This document shows, piece after piece, positions 15,475-23,283 of a stretch of DNA of 64,000 bases. The position numbers were made by a program, and so were the translations under genes. The notes below the pieces were generated by a model. That model made no database searches, was not told the origin of the DNA, and saw nothing but the letters and a program-made list of their open reading frames with translations. The DNA is from Parcubacteria group bacterium LiPW_15 (GTDB taxonomy: Bacteria > Patescibacteria > Paceibacteria > UBA6257 > 2-01-FULL-56-20): contig VMER01000003.1 in assembly GCA_007375645.1 (NCBI GenBank), positions 121,957 through 185,956 on the forward strand. The letters are read 5' to 3'. Numbering within the stretch: the first letter of the stretch is position 1; each line of letters opens with the position of its first letter.

Positions 15475-16578
15475 ATGTTCAAAGAAATCATCGAAAAGGC
15501 CACTAACCCGGCCCTTTCTCAGCTTTTGAAGAATGAGCTCTCCTGGATCAGCAGATTCCGGGAAGGCGACGTCTTGGAAGCTACTTTAATAAAAAAGACC
15601 CGCAGGTACGGCTTCTTCGACCTTGGAAAGTTCGGAACCGGCATCGTGTTCGGAGCCGAGCTCTCTAACGCCAAGGCCGCGCTTAAGTCCATGGAGCCCG
15701 GAGATAAGATTCCGGCCCGCGTGGAAGCTATCGAAGGCTACCTCGGCTACGTCGAACTCTCGCTCTCCGAAGCCGGCAAACAGAAGCTTTGGCAGCAAGC
15801 CAAAGATCTCGAAGAGTCCGGTGAACTCGTAAAAGTAAAAGTCACCGCCGTTAACCAGGGCGGGATTGTCGCCGATATGTTTGGCCTTAAGGCTTTCTTG
15901 CCCGTTTCTCAGCTCGCCCCGAATCATGTTCCGGAAAATTCTGAAGGCGATAAGCAAAAACTTATCGAAGATCTGAAGAAGATGATCGGCGAGGAACTCT
16001 CCGTCAAAGTCATAAACGTTAACCCGAGGAATAACAAGCTTATTATCTCCGAACGGGAAAGCTCTGCCCCGTCCGCGAACATTAAAGAATTATTGTCCAA
16101 GTATGAAGTTGGTCAGACCGTAGACGGCGTTGTCTCCGGCATTGCGGACTTCGGCATCTTTATCCGCTTTGCGGACAACCCGGAAATCGAAGGTTTGGTC
16201 CACATCTCCGAGATCGACCATCGGCTTATTGATAACCCGAAAGAAGTTATCAAACTCGGCGAGAGCGTGAAAGTAAAGATTTTGGATATCAAAGAAGGCC
16301 GCGTATTCCTCTCGCTCAAGGCCCTCAAAGCCGATCCGTGGACCAGTGTTTCCGAAAAATACCATTCCGGCGACGTGGTGACCGGAACCGTTTACAAGTT
16401 CAACCCGTTCGGCGCCATCGTTGAATTCGAAGACGGCATCCAGGGCATGATCCACATTTCCGAATTCGGAGGCTTGGAAGAAATGAAAAAAGAGTTGGAA
16501 CTTAAGAAATCCTACAAATTCGAAGTTTCGTCCCTGAAGCCGGAAGAGAGAAGGATGATTCTGAAAATGAAGAAGTAA
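15475..16578 (+). CDS. rpsA: S1 RNA-binding-domain protein, ribosomal protein S1 type
   Basis: 367 residues from the ATG at 15475; 15355 is an in-frame alternative that would add 40 unlike residues. Four S1 domains can be traced: about residues 28-95 (GDVLEATLIKKTRRYGFFDLG), 113-180 (GELVKVKVTAVNQGGIVADMFG), 202-275 (GQTVDGVVSGIADFGIFIRF, LVHISEID) and 290-360 (GDVVTGTVYKFNPFGAIVEF, GMIHISE). This is shorter than the six-domain E. coli S1, as in many Gram-positive and CPR bacteria. It helps bring structured mRNA to the 30S subunit. Confidence 0.85.
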   Translation: MFKEIIEKATNPALSQLLKNELSWISRFREGDVLEATLIKKTRRYGFFDLGKFGTGIVFGAELSNAKAALKSMEPGDKIPARVEAIEGYLGYVELSLSEAGKQKLWQQAKDLEESGELVKVKVTAVNQGGIVADMFGLKAFLPVSQLAPNHVPENSEGDKQKLIEDLKKMIGEELSVKVINVNPRNNKLIISERESSAPSANIKELLSKYEVGQTVDGVVSGIADFGIFIRFADNPEIEGLVHISEIDHRLIDNPKEVIKLGESVKVKILDIKEGRVFLSLKALKADPWTSVSEKYHSGDVVTGTVYKFNPFGAIVEFEDGIQGMIHISEFGGLEEMKKELELKKSYKFEVSSLKPEERRMILKMKK

Positions 16579-16596
16579 AAAACTTCCGACTCTATC

Positions 16597-16637
16597 AAAA
16601 AACCGCCCGACACTAATGCGTTTAGGGCGGTTTTTTT
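16597..16637. terminator. bidirectional terminator between convergent genes
   Basis: AAAACCGCCC pairs with GGGCGGTTTT across a 15-base loop, with T and A runs on either side. Serves the S1 gene and the minus-strand gene at 16648. Confidence 0.8.
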
Positions 16638-16647
16638 ATTAAATTAT

Positions 16648-16953
16648 TTATTTCGCCTCCTCTCCGAGAATTATTTTTTTCTTTTGCTCGGGAGTCATGG
16701 CCTCAATGAAGGAATCGATCCCGCTCTTGGGGATGGCGCCAACATATCCCATTTTCGCGTAAGCATCGGCAAGCATATCTATGGCATATGCCTCCAGTTT
16801 TTTTCTCGCCTCCTCCTCGGCCGAGCTATTAATCTCTTCAAGCTTTTTGTTCCTTTCCACATCTGCAGCCTCTGCCGCTAGACGAGCTTCTCGCGCCCAC
16901 TCCGCCTCCGGCTCTTCTTGCTGTTCTAAATCAGGACGTTCTGGATTATTCAT
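16648..16953 (-). CDS. hypothetical acidic helical protein
   Basis: 101 residues, very rich in Glu and Ala (about residues 8-60, EEPEAEWAREARLAAEAAD onward) and predicted as a long helix or coiled coil, followed by a small C-terminal helical part with MTPEQKKKIILG. No signal or membrane segment; probably cytosolic. No recognised family. Confidence 0.55.
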   Translation of the reverse strand: MNNPERPDLEQQEEPEAEWAREARLAAEAADVERNKKLEEINSSAEEEARKKLEAYAIDMLADAYAKMGYVGAIPKSGIDSFIEAMTPEQKKKIILGEEAK

Positions 16954-17083
16954 TTGTTTTTGATTTTACCTTTTTTTAATAATGACCCTCGTGAGCACTT
17001 GAAGTCAAGGAAAATAGATCTGCTGTTTTTGGTTTTAGGGTGCCCCGTAAAATCGCGTGGCGATCACGGGGCTGTCACGTGAT

Positions 17084-17108
17084 AAAAAACCCGCCGGAGC
17101 GGGTTTTT
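17084..17108 (-). terminator. terminator after tRNA-Phe
   Basis: AACCCGC/GCGGGTT stem with a four-base loop followed by a T run on the minus strand, nine bases past the tRNA-Phe CCA end. Confidence 0.75.
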
Positions 17109-17160
17109 TATTTTACGTGGTGCCGGGCCCCAGAGTCGAACTGGGCACGCCTGCCTCTTC

Positions 17161-17454
17161 CAAAGGCAAATTGGACTATATCACCTCCCTTGTCAGCGCT
17201 CATGCGGACAGTCGGGAGTCGGGCGCTTCGCCTAAATCATTTCTGATCGGCTACTCCTTTAAAGGATAGTCTCTACACCTGCCTACGCTTTCGCTCCGGC
17301 AGGCAGGCCTTCCACCTATACAAATGGTTAGCTTGCTTGCAATCCGTAGCTTTAGCGAAGGATTGGCTCGGGATTGTTTGCCTTGCGGCAAGTTTTCCCC
17401 GAATTCACCCGATTTTTCAATCCGCATTTCTGCGGAAAGCCCCAAAGATTATTT
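17161..17454 (-). ncRNA. group I self-splicing intron in tRNA-Phe
   Basis: 294 nt. P1 pairs exon GCCCU with the internal guide GGGGC, giving the required U-G pair at the 5' splice site. P10 pairs the guide UCUUU with exon-2 GAAGA. Core elements in order are P (around 17396-17405), Q (AATCCCGAGCC, 17365-17375), R (GTAGAGACTA, 17267-17276) and S (GATATAGTCC, 17173-17182). Pairings UCGGG/CCCGA (P4) and GACTA/TAGTC (P7) can be drawn, and the last intron base is G. No reading frame for an endonuclease is present. It resembles the small tRNA introns of cyanobacteria in its core motifs. Confidence 0.88.
17278..17307. repeat. loop-expanded copy of the dispersed palindrome, inside the intron
   Basis: CCTGCCT and AGGCAGG arms separated by a loop with its own small stem; related to the perfect palindromes at 699 and 4894. 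It forms a peripheral stem between the Q and R elements of the group I intron. Confidence 0.65.
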
Positions 17455-17544
17455 AGGGCAGCGCTCTACCGATGAGCTAGCCCGGCAGCTAATTGCTCCC
17501 ACACAGGATAACAAAGCTGCTTTTACATTTCAACAACAAATAAC

Positions 17545-18072
17545 CTATGCCCCGAAAGAACTGCTTTCGTACAAAAAAACCTGGTCCTCCTTTTTAATGG
17601 GCTCTACCCCTTGAAAGCCGTAGGCATTGGCAACCACTCTCGCGCCGAGCCTAAGTTCCTTTTTTATTTTTGGCACCAATGCGCGCATTATGTGCGGCAG
17701 CGTGAAAACCGTAACCACATCGAATTCGCCGAGGTCGGCCTTCCAAAAACTTTCTCCATGGATGAAGGCTCTTTCTTGAAGCCCAAGCTTTTTAATTTTT
17801 CTCCGCGAAAACCAAACCAGCAACGGATTTATCTCGTAGCCGTGGGATTCCATTCCATCCTTGGCAAATGCTATCACTATTTTCCCATTTCCCGAGCCCA
17901 GGTCCACAATTCTTTCTCCGGGCTTGGCTTCGGCTAACTTTTTTATTATTTCCACATTATTATCCCCGGTCGGCGCGTATATCGCCCCGCTAATCATTGG
18001 CCGGACTAGAAGATAAAAAACTATCGCAAAGAAAATGAATGCGAACGATAGGATCAATATACCCAAGATCAT
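17545..18072 (-). CDS. membrane-anchored class I SAM-dependent methyltransferase
   Basis: 175 residues. A single N-terminal membrane helix (about 1-25) is followed by a Rossmann methyltransferase domain: RIVDLGSGNGKIVIAFA (SAM motif I), GYEINPLLVWFSRRK (motif II region) and FDVVTVFTLPHIMRALVPK. The pattern resembles the FAM173/ATPSCKMT-like lysine methyltransferases, whose motif I and EINPLL segment are similar; substrate unknown. The start codon touches the CCA end of tRNA-Arg, so the mRNA probably arises by processing of a tRNA-methyltransferase transcript. Confidence 0.7.
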   Translation of the reverse strand: MILGILILSFAFIFFAIVFYLLVRPMISGAIYAPTGDNNVEIIKKLAEAKPGERIVDLGSGNGKIVIAFAKDGMESHGYEINPLLVWFSRRKIKKLGLQERAFIHGESFWKADLGEFDVVTVFTLPHIMRALVPKIKKELRLGARVVANAYGFQGVEPIKKEDQVFLYESSSFGA

Positions 18073-18146
18073 GGTGCCCCCGGAGGGAATCGAACCCCCA
18101 TCAAAGCCTTAGAAGAGCCTTGCTTTATCCATTAAGCTACGAGGGC
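18072..18146 (-). tRNA. tRNA-Arg(UCU)
   Basis: 75 nt including an encoded CCA. Acceptor GCCCTCG/CGGGGGC, D stem GCTT/AAGC, anticodon loop CTTCTAA (anticodon UCU) on a stem with two G-U pairs, T arm GGGGG/CCCTC with wobble. Confidence 0.88.
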
Positions 18147-18199
18147 GCTTTGGACGGTTTGATAATAAAACAAAAGTGCGATAATTTAAAGGTCTAACA

Positions 18200-18270
18200 C
18201 GGGCCGTAGTATACCGGTAGTACGTCTGCTTTGGGAGCAGATAGACCGAGTTCGATTCTCGGCGGCCCGA
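18200..18270 (+). tRNA. tRNA-Pro(UGG)
   Basis: 71 nt, acceptor CGGGCCG/CGGCCCG, anticodon stem TCTGC/GCAGA with loop TTTGGGA, T arm CCGAG/CTCGG, discriminator A. CCA is not encoded. Confidence 0.93.
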
Positions 18271-18283
18271 CAAAACTGAATAC

Positions 18284-18355
18284 GCGCGCTTAGCTCAGTG
18301 GTAGAGCGACTGTTTTACACACAGTAGGTCGAGGGTTCGATCCCCCCAGCGCGCA
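18284..18355 (+). tRNA. tRNA-Val(UAC)
   Basis: 72 nt, acceptor GCGCGCT/AGCGCGC, D stem GCTC/GAGC, anticodon stem ACTGT/ACAGT with loop TTTACAC, discriminator A. CCA is not encoded. 13 bases after tRNA-Pro, so one transcript. Confidence 0.94.
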
Positions 18356-18402
18356 CAAATAGATATCCAAAGAAATCTAAAAATAGAGACGAGAGAAATA
18401 AT

Positions 18403-19104
18403 ATGGTTCCTCAAAAACTTAAAGAAGCATATTTTAAACACCGCCTATGGATACTATTATTGTTAATAGCCTTTGTTCTTTTTCTCGTTGTTTTGGTGCC
18501 TATATTAATTTGGGTTCCGATTTCAAAAATATTCACCGACCCGGAAAGTATCAAAGTCTTCGTTTTATCGTTTGAAAAATGGGCCATTCTTGTCTATGTT
18601 CTGCTGAGCATCATTGTCGTTGTTGCTCCTCCGCTGCCCAATGAGATCGTTCCGATCGCCGGAGGTATTATTTTTGGATTTTGGGAAGCGTTGATTTTTG
18701 GGCTTCTTGCCAGAATTATCGGCTCATCTATCAATTACTGGCTTGGCACAAAAATCAGAAAAGGAATTTACATTAAATTGATCAGCGAGGAAGAGCAGGA
18801 GAGGCTGAAAAAGCACACGGAAAAGATTGGGTGGCAAACCGTTTTTATTTCTCGTTTTCTGCCAAGCACCGATACTGACTTGATAGCATATATTTCGGGC
18901 ATAGCAAAAATGAATTATCTGCCCTTCATTGTTGCATCCTTTTTTGGAATGCTGGTTCCTGTTTCGGCTACCATTTTTATTGGGGCATCTTTGCTTATAA
19001 ATAAATATTTATTTTTCTCGCTCGTGGCTTTTTACATAATCGGAATGTTGTTCGCGCCAAAGATTATTAAGAAGGCATTCCGGCCTAAAATCCGAATCTC
19101 TTAA
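18403..19104 (+). CDS. TVP38/TMEM64 (VTT-domain, DedA superfamily) membrane protein
   Basis: 233 residues with about six membrane segments. The VTT hallmark is PPLPNEIVPIAGGIIFGFWEA followed by SRFLPSTDTDLIAYISGIAKMNYLPF, the paired re-entrant-loop motifs of the superfamily. Members act in membrane lipid or polyprenyl-phosphate translocation and in envelope homeostasis. It follows the tRNA-Pro and tRNA-Val genes and may share their transcript. A second DedA-like gene is at 30564. Confidence 0.75.
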   Translation: MVPQKLKEAYFKHRLWILLLLIAFVLFLVVLVPILIWVPISKIFTDPESIKVFVLSFEKWAILVYVLLSIIVVVAPPLPNEIVPIAGGIIFGFWEALIFGLLARIIGSSINYWLGTKIRKGIYIKLISEEEQERLKKHTEKIGWQTVFISRFLPSTDTDLIAYISGIAKMNYLPFIVASFFGMLVPVSATIFIGASLLINKYLFFSLVAFYIIGMLFAPKIIKKAFRPKIRIS

Positions 19105-19231
19105 GTGCATTTGCCGCCGAAGAAAACTCGAAATTATGAGCGGCGTGATTTCGCTTGCCGCTCGGAGGGGCACAGCTGCGAAAATCGGCTATACTATATT
19201 TAGCAGATATAAAATCTAAGGGAGGTGCGAG

Positions 19232-19825
19232 ATGCTTTTTGCACAAGTCTTAATGCTCTCTGGCGGATTGCTTCTCGCTAGTCCGCCAAACATAACTCTG
19301 GAGAACAATCCTCTAAAGGGCAGTGTCGAAGCTATGCGTTATCAAAACGCGACGCTCGACAAACTTGGATTCCCGCGCATAAAAACGGAGGCCGACATCA
19401 GGAATCTATACCTGGCTGGAAAACTGGTTCGGGTCCCTAGCACCGGAAAGGGCTATTACCTGGGTCCGAAGGTGCGCGCGGAAACAAGATTCCTCTATCC
19501 GCATGCGTTCAGCTATCTGAAATGCCGAGCCGAGGAATACCGCGGACGTTTCCACAAGAGCCTCAAGATCACCACGCTCGCAAGAACGGGAGCGATGCAA
19601 GCCCGCCTCAAGCGATTGCGGATAAGCTCCGCCGACGCGAACGCGAGCGAGATGCAATCCGGCCACCTGGCCGGCGTCGCTTTCGACATCTCTCTTAAGG
19701 GGATGACGCAAAAAGAGATCGCCTTCCTTACCGAACGCTTCGTCCATGATAGCGCGGATGGCAAGACGCTCGTGTTCCTTGAGCTCTGGTCCAGGAACTT
19801 TCACGTCACGGTGTTCAAGGAATGA
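19232..19825 (+). CDS. exported LAS-fold (DUF5715-like) protein, GC-rich accessory gene
   Basis: 197 residues with a short hydrophobic signal (LMLSGGLLLASPP). The C-terminal half has EMQSGHLAGVAFDIS (His-x-x-Gly-x-Ala-x-Asp, about 145-160) and NFHVTVF (about 188-194), the metal-ligand pattern of LAS-family peptidases acting on cell-wall peptides. SFSYLKC-type sequence before it holds one Cys. It has a good ribosome site (AAGGGAGGTG, 11 bases before ATG), a TATACT box near 19191 and its own terminator. Codon use is GC-rich like the other accessory genes. Peptidase activity is inferred from motifs. Confidence 0.55.
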   Translation: MLFAQVLMLSGGLLLASPPNITLENNPLKGSVEAMRYQNATLDKLGFPRIKTEADIRNLYLAGKLVRVPSTGKGYYLGPKVRAETRFLYPHAFSYLKCRAEEYRGRFHKSLKITTLARTGAMQARLKRLRISSADANASEMQSGHLAGVAFDISLKGMTQKEIAFLTERFVHDSADGKTLVFLELWSRNFHVTVFKE

Positions 19826-19826
19826 T

Positions 19827-19854
19827 GCCCCGGCCGGTGGTCGGGGTCTTTTTT
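19827..19854 (+). terminator. rho-independent terminator
   Basis: GCCCCG/CGGGGT stem with a nine-base loop followed by CTTTTTT; it ends at the 3' end of convergent folA. Confidence 0.75.
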
Positions 19855-20341
19855 ATGGTCTTTCTAATTCCAAAAACCTATGCGCCGGATCATTCCCCTC
19901 CCCGCTCCTCGAAAAAACTATTTTGGAAAATTCGCTATAGTCCGGGAAAAATGTGTCCGCCGGTTTTTCTCCCTCAATTTCAGTCAGATACAATTTATCG
20001 GTCAGAGGTAACGCCTGCCGATATACTTCTCCGCCGCCAATGACAAAAATTTCTTCTGCGCCGGTGTTCCTCGCCGCCTCAAGCGCCTCTTCAAGAGAAC
20101 TGCATACGAAGCAACCGTCTTTTTGGTAATCCGGCTGTCGACTCAAAATTATATTCACGCGATTCGGCAGGGGTCGGCCAATGGACTCGAAGGTCTTTTG
20201 GCCCATTATTATCGGATGCCACGTGGTCAATTCTTTGAATCTCTTCAGATCCTCGGAAATGCGCCAAAGGAGCTGGCCTTTTAATCCCAACCCTCGATCC
20301 TTTTTCTGGATTGCGGCGATTATGCTTATTTTTGCACCCAT
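19853..20341 (-). CDS. folA: dihydrofolate reductase
   Basis: 162 residues from the ATG at 20341; an in-frame ATG at 20368 would add nine residues. DHFR landmarks in order: ISIIAAIQ, GLGLKGQLLWRISEDLKRFKELT (catalytic acid in the SED segment), HPIIMGQKTFESIGRPLPNR, NIILSR, EEIFVIGGGEVYRQAL and YLTEIEG. It regenerates tetrahydrofolate after thymidylate synthesis. Its neighbours thyA, folD, glyA and dCMP deaminase make a folate/dTMP group. Confidence 0.93.
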   Translation of the reverse strand: MGAKISIIAAIQKKDRGLGLKGQLLWRISEDLKRFKELTTWHPIIMGQKTFESIGRPLPNRVNIILSRQPDYQKDGCFVCSSLEEALEAARNTGAEEIFVIGGGEVYRQALPLTDKLYLTEIEGEKPADTFFPDYSEFSKIVFSRSGEGNDPAHRFLELERP

Positions 20342-20350
20342 ATTTGTTGT

Positions 20351-20379
20351 TTGACCCTCCAGGTTCACTTAATTATACT
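20351..20379 (+). promoter_or_regulatory. leaderless promoter of the nucleotidyltransferase gene
   Basis: TTGACC (20351-20356), 17-base spacer, TATACT (20374-20379). The ATG at 20386 is 6 bases further, so the transcript is expected to start at the start codon. Confidence 0.7.
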
Positions 20380-20385
20380 CAACCT

Positions 20386-21027
20386 ATGCGAAAGCGCCCA
20401 ACCAAAACCAAGTCACCGTCCAAAAAGAAAAGGTCCGGAGTTGATCTTTCGCCGATCCTGAACTCAAAGACGAATATAGAGTTTCGTTTTATTCCGGATG
20501 AAAAAACTTTGGCGCAAACCGTTGCCCAATGTAAACTCCGCGGTCTAACGGTAGTCCTAACCCAAGGAGTATATGATCTCATCCACGAAGGCCACGCCAA
20601 ATATCTGGAAGCTGCAAAATCTTATGGCGACATTCTGATTGTGGGCGTAGATTCCGACGAACTGACCAGAAAACGCAAAGGGCCAAACCGCCCCATTGTG
20701 CCGCAGGAGGAGAGGATAAAAATGCTATCTCATTTGCGCCATGTTGATATTGTGACCATCCGCGAGGCACATCAAGACATCGGCGATTTGATCCGCCTTA
20801 TTCGACCCGACGTACTCGTTACGTCTTCCAGCACCGAAGATTTTAAAAAAGATCTCCAGGCCAATAAATATGCCGAATATTGCGAGCGGATAGTCACTCT
20901 GCCGCCGCAGGCCACAACGACTACCAGCGCAAGGATCCGAAATCTAACAATTGAAGGGGCTGAAAAGCTTGCCAATGAAGTTCGCCGGCTTACCCAAAAT
21001 TTCCTAAGAGAGATCAGAGAGTCATGA
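20386..21027 (+). CDS. cytidylyltransferase-like nucleotidyltransferase
   Basis: 213 residues with a basic N-terminal tail (about 1-18). The nucleotidyltransferase fold starts at LTVVLTQGVYDLIHEGHAKYLEAAK, which contains the HxGH nucleotide-binding motif (His67-Glu-Gly-His70), and later RPIVPQEERIKML. Related enzymes are RfaE C-terminal domain, TagD and FAD synthetase-like proteins. The substrate is unclear: a sugar phosphate or glycerol phosphate for the surface, or a cofactor. The ATGA overlap with the dCMP deaminase gene argues for coupled expression. Confidence 0.7.
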   Translation: MRKRPTKTKSPSKKKRSGVDLSPILNSKTNIEFRFIPDEKTLAQTVAQCKLRGLTVVLTQGVYDLIHEGHAKYLEAAKSYGDILIVGVDSDELTRKRKGPNRPIVPQEERIKMLSHLRHVDIVTIREAHQDIGDLIRLIRPDVLVTSSSTEDFKKDLQANKYAEYCERIVTLPPQATTTTSARIRNLTIEGAEKLANEVRRLTQNFLREIRES

Positions 21028-21857
21028 GTGAATATTCTGTCGTCTCTTATATACCCGCCATTCATCGAGGGTATTTGGATTTTTTTAAAAAATATCCCGG
21101 AACGCTTTACGTCCTGGGGCCCGATTTTGTTTTGGAGACTCCTCGCATGGAGCGGGATATTCGCGCGCTTACGCCGCTTGAAATAAAAGATGCCGTTGGC
21201 GGGTTAAATATATTTTCCAAAATAATCATACTGGACCGCGCCACCCTACCCGGCTTGCTGGCCGACCCCAACCCGATCATAGCCCCCGACGAGGATGTTA
21301 ATCGACAGTTTTTTGAGACCTATTTGCCCGACAAAAAAATAACCTTAGTCCCTGTTTTTCTGCGCTGGGACAAACAGATCTCCACCAAGGAATTCGAGGT
21401 TCCGCCGGACAGGATCATTTCCGAGAGCGACTTTGACACGGAGATGATTGGGAGTGCTTTTAAAGAAGCTACCAAAAGTCCCGACTGGTGGCGTCAAATC
21501 GGCGGCGTGATAGTCAAAGACGGCAAACCGATCCTCTTCGGACATAACCGGCCATTGCCCTCGGAATATACCCTTAACGCTTTTGGCGACCCGCGCAGCA
21601 ACTTTGATGCCGGAATAAATATAGAGCTTTCCAAGTTTATCCACGCCGAAGCCGGACTTATTGCCGAAGCCGCCAAAAAGGGTATTGCCCTAGAAGGGTC
21701 TTCCATCTATACCTCCACATTTCCGTGTCCTGCCTGCGCAAAATCCATTGCCGCCGCCGGCATAAAAAAAGTTTATTACTCGAAAGGATACTCTCTCTTG
21801 GATGCCGAAGATATTTTGAAATCCGTCGGAGCTGAAATTATTTTAGTAAAATTCTAG
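21024..21857 (+). CDS. deoxycytidylate deaminase-like protein with an N-terminal extension
   Basis: 277 residues. The C-terminal half is a zinc deaminase domain with His207-Ala-Glu209 and FPCPACAKSI (Cys235, Cys238), the signature of dCMP/ComE deaminases. The first 150 residues have no recognised domain and contain ALTPLEIKDAV and a YLPDKKITLVPVFLRWDK strand-rich part. Deamination of dCMP would feed dUMP to ThyA, encoded nearby. It is coupled to the nucleotidyltransferase and its 3' end overlaps the convergent HIT gene. Confidence 0.72.
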   Translation: MSEYSVVSYIPAIHRGYLDFFKKYPGTLYVLGPDFVLETPRMERDIRALTPLEIKDAVGGLNIFSKIIILDRATLPGLLADPNPIIAPDEDVNRQFFETYLPDKKITLVPVFLRWDKQISTKEFEVPPDRIISESDFDTEMIGSAFKEATKSPDWWRQIGGVIVKDGKPILFGHNRPLPSEYTLNAFGDPRSNFDAGINIELSKFIHAEAGLIAEAAKKGIALEGSSIYTSTFPCPACAKSIAAAGIKKVYYSKGYSLLDAEDILKSVGAEIILVKF

Positions 21858-22303
21858 CCAATCCTCGTCATTATCGGTTCACGATCTTTTTCCCTGCTGC
21901 CCGCAGAAACCAAATTGGCGTGTAGGTGAGTAACGCTTGCACCGGTTAGCGCCGTATCGCCGAACCGGAAAAGGAAAGCCCCGCCCTCAATGTTCCGATT
22001 CTTAATTATAAATCGGATCAGGTCTTGCAGTTCGGACCAGGCTTCATTCGTTATTTCCTCAAATCTTTGAATGTGTTTCTTGTGGACAAAAAGAACGTGA
22101 TGCTTGGCCCCTTTGTATGGATACATGTTGTCGGTAAGCAGCCAAAAATCCCCTTCCTTCAGGATCGGGTTTTTATGATATTTGGTTAAGTTCTCGGGAC
22201 AAAATGGGCAAACCCCGTCCTTCTTTATGTCGTCGATGACTTTTCCGTAAACACCATCGGGCCGATAACTTGTGTTGTTCGGATCAACAAATAATTCTGT
22301 CAT
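21854..22303 (-). CDS. HIT-family protein with a zinc-binding N terminus
   Basis: 149 residues. An N-terminal CPFCPENL pair probably binds zinc, as in galactose-1-phosphate uridylyltransferase-like HIT proteins. The core has KGAKHHVLFVHKKHIQRFEEI, and the triad region reads THLHANLV, so the third histidine of the HxHxH motif is Asn. Such proteins hydrolyse or transfer nucleotidyl groups from dinucleotides or aminoacyl-AMP. The loss of the third His suggests altered chemistry. Directly downstream of thyA (one base between). Confidence 0.75.
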   Translation of the reverse strand: MTELFVDPNNTSYRPDGVYGKVIDDIKKDGVCPFCPENLTKYHKNPILKEGDFWLLTDNMYPYKGAKHHVLFVHKKHIQRFEEITNEAWSELQDLIRFIIKNRNIEGGAFLFRFGDTALTGASVTHLHANLVSAGSREKDREPIMTRIG

Positions 22304-22304
22304 T

Positions 22305-23201
22305 TTAGATCGGTGTTGGAATCAACATCTTCGGATGCGGTTCGTAGTCGCTAAGCGCAAAGTGCTCCGGCCGAAATTCAAAAATATCGTTGATGGCTGG
22401 ATCAAGGGCAACGGTCGGTAAACGCCTCGGTTCGCGCGCGAGCAATTCCTTCACTTTTTCGTATTGGCTCTCGTAAATGTGAACGTCGGAGAATGTATAG
22501 ACCACCTCCTTCAGCGAATAGCCGATAACCTGCGCGAGCATCATTCCGAACGCGGCATACTGAATGATGTTAAAGGGAACGCCCACCGGCAGATCGCTGC
22601 TCCGTTGAAAATGGTGGATAATGATTTCTTTGGCCTCCGGAAACGCCAGAACATGTATCCAGCCATGGCAGGGCGCTACCACGACTTTGCGGGTGAGCCC
22701 GGAATGCTGAAGCGTATATTGCGGTATCCATGGAGAGATAAAATGGGTTCGCAAATACGGTCTTTCTTTTACCTGCTGAACCAAATGTTTTATTTGATTA
22801 AACGGCTCTCCTTCTTTGGTCGGAAATGACGCCCAAGCGGCGCCATAGGAGCCATCCCCCAAGTCTCCCTCCGGCAGGCCAAAAATGTCGCACTTTTCTT
22901 TAGTGACCCACCTCTTCCACCAACCGCAGCCGAATTTCTCCAATTCCGTCTGCGTGCGGGCACCATGTAAAAAAGCAATGTGTTCGGCGAGCGCTCCCTT
23001 AAACATTGAGCCGGACAGGTCTCTCTCGGTTATAACGGGAAAACCATTGTCCATCGAATAACGAAGTTGTTGACCCACCAACATTTTGGCTTTTTCGCCG
23101 TGGATCGGCAGGACTTCCCGCCCCTCTTCCATTATCTTGCGAAGCAGATCCTGATATTGTGAGTCCGGGGTTCTTTCCCCATATGGCTTGATGGTTGGCA
23201 T
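22305..23201 (-). CDS. thyA: thymidylate synthase
   Basis: 298 residues. Classical ThyA landmarks: catalytic Cys178 in VVVAPCHGWIHV, the dUMP/phosphate-binding RSSDLPVGVPFNIIQYA, and EVVYTFSDVHIYESQ. It converts dUMP plus methylene-tetrahydrofolate to dTMP and dihydrofolate, matching the nearby folA, folD and glyA. The catalytic motif context (APCHGW rather than PPCH) is a variant also seen in other bacteria. Thymidylate biosynthesis thus looks complete here except for dUTPase. Confidence 0.9.
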   Translation of the reverse strand: MPTIKPYGERTPDSQYQDLLRKIMEEGREVLPIHGEKAKMLVGQQLRYSMDNGFPVITERDLSGSMFKGALAEHIAFLHGARTQTELEKFGCGWWKRWVTKEKCDIFGLPEGDLGDGSYGAAWASFPTKEGEPFNQIKHLVQQVKERPYLRTHFISPWIPQYTLQHSGLTRKVVVAPCHGWIHVLAFPEAKEIIIHHFQRSSDLPVGVPFNIIQYAAFGMMLAQVIGYSLKEVVYTFSDVHIYESQYEKVKELLAREPRRLPTVALDPAINDIFEFRPEHFALSDYEPHPKMLIPTPI

Positions 23202-23283
23202 GAATCAATTGTAATCGTTTTTTGGTGCGAGCCAAAATATTCGATTTTTCTCCGAAAAATAGACTGCGGGCGGTCACGCAACA

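Larger units (their letters stand above)
17118..17486 (-). tRNA. tRNA-Phe(GAA) interrupted by a group I intron
   Basis: Exon 1 (17455-17486) is acceptor GCCGGGC, D arm, anticodon stem CTGCC and C32-T33. Exon 2 (17118-17160) is GAA-G-A, stem GGCAG, T arm CCCAG/CTGGG, acceptor GCCCGGC, A73 and an encoded CCA. Joined, they make a regular 75-nt tRNA with anticodon GAA. Position 37 is G instead of the usual A, which is odd for a Phe tRNA. The intron lies between bases 33 and 34. Confidence 0.87.

Noticed and set aside
17161..17454. Homing endonuclease inside the group I intron.
   Set aside because: The intron is only 294 nt and has no reading frame of useful length.
17040..17614. Short plus-strand frames across the tRNA-Phe region.
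   Set aside because: They overlap a tRNA and a group I intron on the other strand and have no ribosome site.
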